NCBI GenBank assembly: GCA_016214925.1
Contig: JACRMO010000260.1
Location: forward strand, 1-8,474
From: Gammaproteobacteria bacterium
Lineage (GTDB): Bacteria; Pseudomonadota; Gammaproteobacteria; Thiohalobacterales; Thiohalobacteraceae
Direction of reading: 5' to 3'
DNA: 8,474 nt
Shown: positions 5,750 through 8,474 of the stretch, piece by piece
Numbering within the stretch: position 1 is the stretch's first letter
Layout: every line of letters begins with the position of its first letter
The notes under the pieces: generated by a model
What the model saw: the letters and a program-made list of their open reading frames with translations, nothing else
Databases searched by the model: none
What the model was told of the DNA's origin: nothing
Translations under genes and position numbers: made by a program

Positions 5750-6781
5750 TCAGGGCATCAGCGCAACCCCAGCCAAGCCCAGGGATTCGGCCATACCGAA
5801 CATCAAATTCATATTCTGAATAGCCTGACCGGCCGCGCCTTTCACCAGATTATCGATGACCGACAACACCACGACGGTGTCGCCACCCTGTGGCCGATGC
5901 ACGGCGATCCGGCACTGGTTGGCGCCACGCACACTGCGGGTTTCCGGATGACTGCCGGCGGGCATGACGTCGACGAACGGCTCGCCGGCGTAACGCTGCT
6001 CGAACAGTGCCTGCAGATCGCCCGGCTCGGCGGTCAAACGGGCATACAGCGTGGCATGGATACCGCGGATCATCGGCGTCAGATGCGGCACGAAGGTCAG
6101 ACCCACGGCATGACCGGCCGCCAGTTCCAGGCCCTGACGGATCTCCGGTAAATGCCGGTGACCGGGCACCGCATAGGCTTTGAAACTCTCGCTGGCCTCG
6201 CACAGCAGCGTACCGACACTGGCCTTACGGCCGGCGCCGCTGACGCCAGACTTGGCATCGGCGATCAGCGTGGCGGTATCGACCAGACCACGTTCGATCA
6301 ACGGCAGAAAGCCCAACTGCACGGCGGTCGGATAACAGCCCGGATTGGCCACCACTCTAGCGGTGCGGATGCGCTCACGATTGACCTCGGGCAGACCATA
6401 CACCGCCTCCGCCAGAATATCGGTACAGGCATGCGGCATGCCGTACCAAGTCTCCCACACCGCCGGGTCGCGTAAGCGAAAATCCGCCGCCAGATCGATC
6501 ACCCGCACACCGGCACGCAGCAACTCCGGCACACTCTGCATCGCCGTGCCGTTGGGCGTGGCGAAAAACACCACATCGCAAGCCGCCAGCGCCGCCGGAT
6601 CGGGCGCGCTGAAACGCACATCCAGGTGTCCGCGCAGATTGGGGAACATGTCCGCCACCGCCATCCCGGCCTCGGAACGCGAGGTAATCACCCGCAATTC
6701 CGCCTCGGGATGCCCGGCCAGCAACCGCAGCAATTCCACGCCCGTATATCCCGTACCGCCGACCACACCGACTTTGATCAT
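5750..6781 (-). CDS. argC: N-acetyl-gamma-glutamyl-phosphate reductase
   Basis: This 343-aa cytosolic enzyme catalyses the third step of arginine synthesis, reducing N-acetylglutamyl 5-phosphate to the semialdehyde with NADPH. The N-terminal Rossmann domain opens with GVVGGTGYTGVELLRLL (residues 5-21). The catalytic cysteine is Cys149 in NPGCYPTA. The conserved histidine motif GHRHLPEI is at 207-214, and the C-terminal region ends normally. Length is as expected for the long ArgC type. The start at 6781 is preferred because AGGAAAGG lies at suitable spacing just upstream and because MIKVGVVG is the usual N-terminus; an in-frame start at 6820 would add 13 unrelated residues. It is divergent from the DUF4126 operon and ends in a hairpin directly at its stop. 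No other arg gene is in the window. Confidence 0.96.
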   Translation of the reverse strand: MIKVGVVGGTGYTGVELLRLLAGHPEAELRVITSRSEAGMAVADMFPNLRGHLDVRFSAPDPAALAACDVVFFATPNGTAMQSVPELLRAGVRVIDLAADFRLRDPAVWETWYGMPHACTDILAEAVYGLPEVNRERIRTARVVANPGCYPTAVQLGFLPLIERGLVDTATLIADAKSGVSGAGRKASVGTLLCEASESFKAYAVPGHRHLPEIRQGLELAAGHAVGLTFVPHLTPMIRGIHATLYARLTAEPGDLQALFEQRYAGEPFVDVMPAGSHPETRSVRGANQCRIAVHRPQGGDTVVVLSVIDNLVKGAAGQAIQNMNLMFGMAESLGLAGVALMP

Positions 6782-6916
6782 GTTGCCTTTCCTGAACGCC
6801 ACATCGTTTCGATTCGGCATATATTAAATGAACCCGCGCCATTTGATACGGTCACATCAGGCCAGCTACCATGGCGCACCCGGCCCACGTCTCCACAATG
6901 GCCGCAGGAGTACAGC
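6782..6916. promoter_or_regulatory. Divergent promoter region argC / DUF4126 operon
   Basis: For the plus strand, TTGATA (6843-6848), an 18-bp spacer and TACCAT (6867-6872) form a possible promoter with a start near 6880. For argC on the minus strand, TAATAT (6826-6821) is a reasonable -10, but the -35 at 17 bp spacing (GTATCA, 6849-6844) is weak and would overlap the plus-strand -35. I see no convincing ArgR box. Both assignments are tentative. Confidence 0.3.
6904..6910 (+). promoter_or_regulatory. Ribosome binding site fixing the DUF4126 start
   Basis: GCAGGAG lies 6 nt before the ATG at 6917. It decides between this start and far-upstream in-frame starts that would read through the divergent argC region. 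Confidence 0.8.
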
Positions 6917-7585
6917 ATGGATCCGATTCACACCATCGCCTTGACCATGGGCGTCGCCTGGGCGAGTGGCATCAACCTCTATGCCGCCGTGTTCATGCTC
7001 GGCTATCTGGGCATGACCGGCAACATCCAGCTCCCGCCCGATCTGCAAATGCTCAGCGATCCGCTGGTACTGGCCGCGGCCGGCTTCATGTACTGCGTGG
7101 AATTCTTCGCCGACAAGACTCCCGGCGTCGATAGCGGCTGGGATGCGCTGCACACCTTTATCCGCATCCCGGCGGGCGCGATCCTGGCCGCCGGCGCGAT
7201 CGGTGATGTCAGTCCGGCCGCACACCTGGCCGCCGGCCTGATCGGTGGTGCGATGGCGGCCGGCAGTCACTTCACCAAATCCGGCGCGCGCGTGCTGATC
7301 AACACCTCACCCGAGCCCTTCACCAACTGGACGGCCTCCATCACCGAGGACATCGCCGTATTCGCCGGACTGTGGGCCGCACTGCATTATCCCGTGCTGT
7401 TCCTGGCGCTGCTGGTCGGATTTATCGCGTTGATGATCTGGTTGTGGCCCAAACTCTGGCGCGGCCTGCGCCGGGTGTTTGGCTTCATCGCCCGTCTGTT
7501 CGGCAAACGTCCCACGGATGCGGTGAACGCACCCACGATTAACCTCGGCAACCCTGAACTGAAACACAACAAAGACTCGACATGA
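6917..7585 (+). CDS. DUF4126 family inner-membrane protein, function unknown
   Basis: This 222-aa protein has family-typical motifs: WASGINLYAAV (residues 15-25), EFFADKTPGVDSGWDALHTF (62-81) and IRIPAGA (82-88), which I recognise as DUF4126. Five or six hydrophobic segments are likely: about 8-33, 49-64, 84-97, 101-116, and 147-178 as one or two spans. A basic amphipathic stretch (180-198) and a polar tail follow. The conserved Glu-Phe-Phe-Ala-Asp-Lys and Asp-Ala-Leu-His-Thr residues sit just after a hydrophobic segment and could form a site near the membrane surface, but no activity is known to me. The start at 6917 has a near-perfect SD. Its stop overlaps the ATG of the thioredoxin-like gene (ATGA), implying translational coupling. 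Context next to TlpA-like and HemJ genes hints at envelope redox or haem-related work, which is inference only. Confidence 0.85.
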   Translation: MDPIHTIALTMGVAWASGINLYAAVFMLGYLGMTGNIQLPPDLQMLSDPLVLAAAGFMYCVEFFADKTPGVDSGWDALHTFIRIPAGAILAAGAIGDVSPAAHLAAGLIGGAMAAGSHFTKSGARVLINTSPEPFTNWTASITEDIAVFAGLWAALHYPVLFLALLVGFIALMIWLWPKLWRGLRRVFGFIARLFGKRPTDAVNAPTINLGNPELKHNKDST

Positions 7586-8085
7586 AAGCAAAAGACATCT
7601 TCTTCGGCCTCTTCGCCCTCATCCTGGTCGGTGCGTTGGGTTATGTGTGGCTATCCCCACAAGGACTTGAACAAGCGCCGGCGTTGACCGTACGTACCCT
7701 CGATGGTGCGGAAATCAACCTTGCCACGCTACGCGGCAAACCCGTATTGGTCACGTTCTGGGCGACTTCGTGTCCCGGCTGCGTGAAGGAGATACCGCAT
7801 CTGATCGATCTGCACCGGGAATTCGCACCGCAAGGCCTACAAATACTCGCCATCGCCATGAGCTACGATCCACCCAACCATGTCATGGCCATGCGCGATG
7901 CGCGCAAGATGCCCTATCCCATTGCGCTGGATATCGACGGCAACGCCGCGCGCGCCTTCGGCGATGTCAATCTGACACCCACCTCATTCCTGAATGCACC
8001 GGATGTCCGGATCGTGAGACAGAAGATCGGCGAGATGGATATGGCCGAAGTGCGCGCGCAACTGCACACATTGCTCGGCTCTTAA
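7582..8085 (+). CDS. TlpA-like membrane-anchored thioredoxin-fold protein
   Basis: This 167-aa protein has an N-terminal hydrophobic anchor at about 5-24 and a periplasmic thioredoxin-like domain. The active site CPGC is Cys64-Cys67 within FWATSCPGCVKEIPHL, and the expected cis-proline is Pro133 in LTPTSFL. Length and layout fit TlpA/ResA-type thiol-disulfide oxidoreductases, which reduce disulfides in the periplasm, for example in cytochrome c maturation. The Pro-Gly dipeptide between the cysteines differs from the Gly-Pro of thioredoxin and may shift redox potential. The partner is unknown. It starts inside the stop of the DUF4126 gene (4-bp overlap) and is followed 14 bp later by hemJ, so the three are almost certainly one operon. 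No dedicated cytochrome c gene is visible, so its substrate cannot be named. Confidence 0.9.
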   Translation: MKAKDIFFGLFALILVGALGYVWLSPQGLEQAPALTVRTLDGAEINLATLRGKPVLVTFWATSCPGCVKEIPHLIDLHREFAPQGLQILAIAMSYDPPNHVMAMRDARKMPYPIALDIDGNAARAFGDVNLTPTSFLNAPDVRIVRQKIGEMDMAEVRAQLHTLLGS

Positions 8086-8099
8086 AATAGGAACTCGAC

Positions 8100-8474
8100 A
8101 TGCTCTGGATCAAAGCCTGGCACATCATCTTCGTCGTGACGTGGTTCGCCGGGCTGTTCTATCTGCCGCGGCTGTTCGTCTATCACGCCGACTGCACCGA
8201 CGAAGCCGGCAACGCGCGCTTCAAGATCATGGAGCGCAAACTGTTCGCCATCATGACCCTCGGCGCCGTCGTCGCCGTCTTCTTCGGTCTTTGGTTACTG
8301 TTCGTTTATTCGTGGCAGACGCTGTTCAACACCACTTGGCTGCCGCTCAAATTCGTCCTGGTCGCCAGCCTGATCGTCTACCACCTGTATTGCCTGAAAC
8401 TGGTCCGCGACTTCCGCTCCGACCGCAACACCCGCAGCCATGTGTTCTACCGCTGGTTCAACGAATTCCCAGCG
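8100..8474 (+). CDS. hemJ: HemJ protoporphyrinogen IX oxidase, 3' end outside window
   Basis: The frame from ATG 8100 stays open to the window end, giving 125 residues of a protein usually about 140-150 aa long in proteobacteria. HemJ oxidises protoporphyrinogen IX to protoporphyrin IX in haem synthesis at the inner membrane. The N-terminus MLWIKAWHIIFVVTWFAG and LFYLPRLFVYH (19-29) is the family signature, with the early conserved His8. Further hydrophobic spans lie at about 49-70 and 82-98, and the end WFNEFPA leads into the last helix, which is cut off. AGGA lies 7 nt before the start. It follows the TlpA-like gene by 14 bp in the same operon. HemJ is the alternative to HemG and HemY; whether either also exists in this genome cannot be seen. 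Older annotations call this family TIGR00701 or CopD-like. Confidence 0.9.
   Translation, partial: MLWIKAWHIIFVVTWFAGLFYLPRLFVYHADCTDEAGNARFKIMERKLFAIMTLGAVVAVFFGLWLLFVYSWQTLFNTTWLPLKFVLVASLIVYHLYCLKLVRDFRSDRNTRSHVFYRWFNEFPA

Noticed and set aside
5450..6151. A 233-codon plus-strand frame over erpA and argC
   Set aside because: It is antisense to two genes with complete active-site motifs and crosses the erpA promoter and the argC hairpin.
6811..6835. ArgR box in the AT-rich segment upstream of argC
   Set aside because: Only one TGAA-like half is visible, with no properly spaced partner, so the match is too weak to call.
6626..6916. N-terminal extension of the DUF4126 frame back to 6626
   Set aside because: The extra 97 codons are antisense to argC, while ATG 6917 has a strong SD and gives the family-typical N-terminus.

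Overview
The window reads as a chromosomal housekeeping region of a gammaproteobacterium that is not an enteric. Three things support this. The 5' part of the 16S rRNA gene is of gammaproteobacterial type. The rRNA leader carries the boxB/boxA/boxC block known from E. coli rrn operons. The gene order tyrS, M23 endopeptidase, anmK, erpA, argC beside an rrn operon is, from memory, the order around PA0668-PA0662 in Pseudomonas aeruginosa. I cannot name a genus. I see no mobile element, CRISPR array, phage gene or tRNA, and no clear undescribed system.

Layout from left to right. Bases 1-625 are the first ~625 nt of 16S rRNA on the minus strand, cut by the window edge. Bases 626-940 hold the rrn leader, with antitermination boxes and two hairpins, and two strong promoters P2 and P1 with identical -35 and -10 hexamers and 16-bp spacers. 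P1 has an A-tract UP-like element. Bases 941-1063 show nothing clear. tyrS (1064-2269, minus) runs toward the rRNA promoters without a recognisable terminator. A 230-bp divergent gap separates it from a membrane-anchored M23 murein endopeptidase (2500-3963, plus), followed by anmK (4068-5195, plus). The 104-bp gap between these two contains back-to-back hairpins, one of which covers the only SD-like sequence of anmK. A bidirectional terminator with a UUCG loop separates anmK from the convergent erpA (5281-5643, minus). Upstream of erpA lie a near-consensus sigma-70 promoter overlapped by an IscR type 1-like operator, then a 13-bp hairpin abutting the argC stop codon, then argC (5750-6781, minus). 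Divergent from argC is a plus-strand operon: a DUF4126 membrane protein (6917-7585), a TlpA-like thioredoxin-fold protein overlapping it by 4 bp (7582-8085), and hemJ (8100 onward, truncated by the window end).

Functional themes: translation (16S, TyrRS); cell-wall turnover and recycling (the endopeptidase opens crosslinks, AnmK recovers anhydro-MurNAc); Fe-S and haem/redox biology (ErpA, TlpA-like protein, HemJ); and arginine synthesis (ArgC). The items most worth a second look are the IscR-like operator on the erpA promoter, the uncharacterised DUF4126-TlpA-HemJ operon, and the hairpin that may mask the anmK ribosome binding site.
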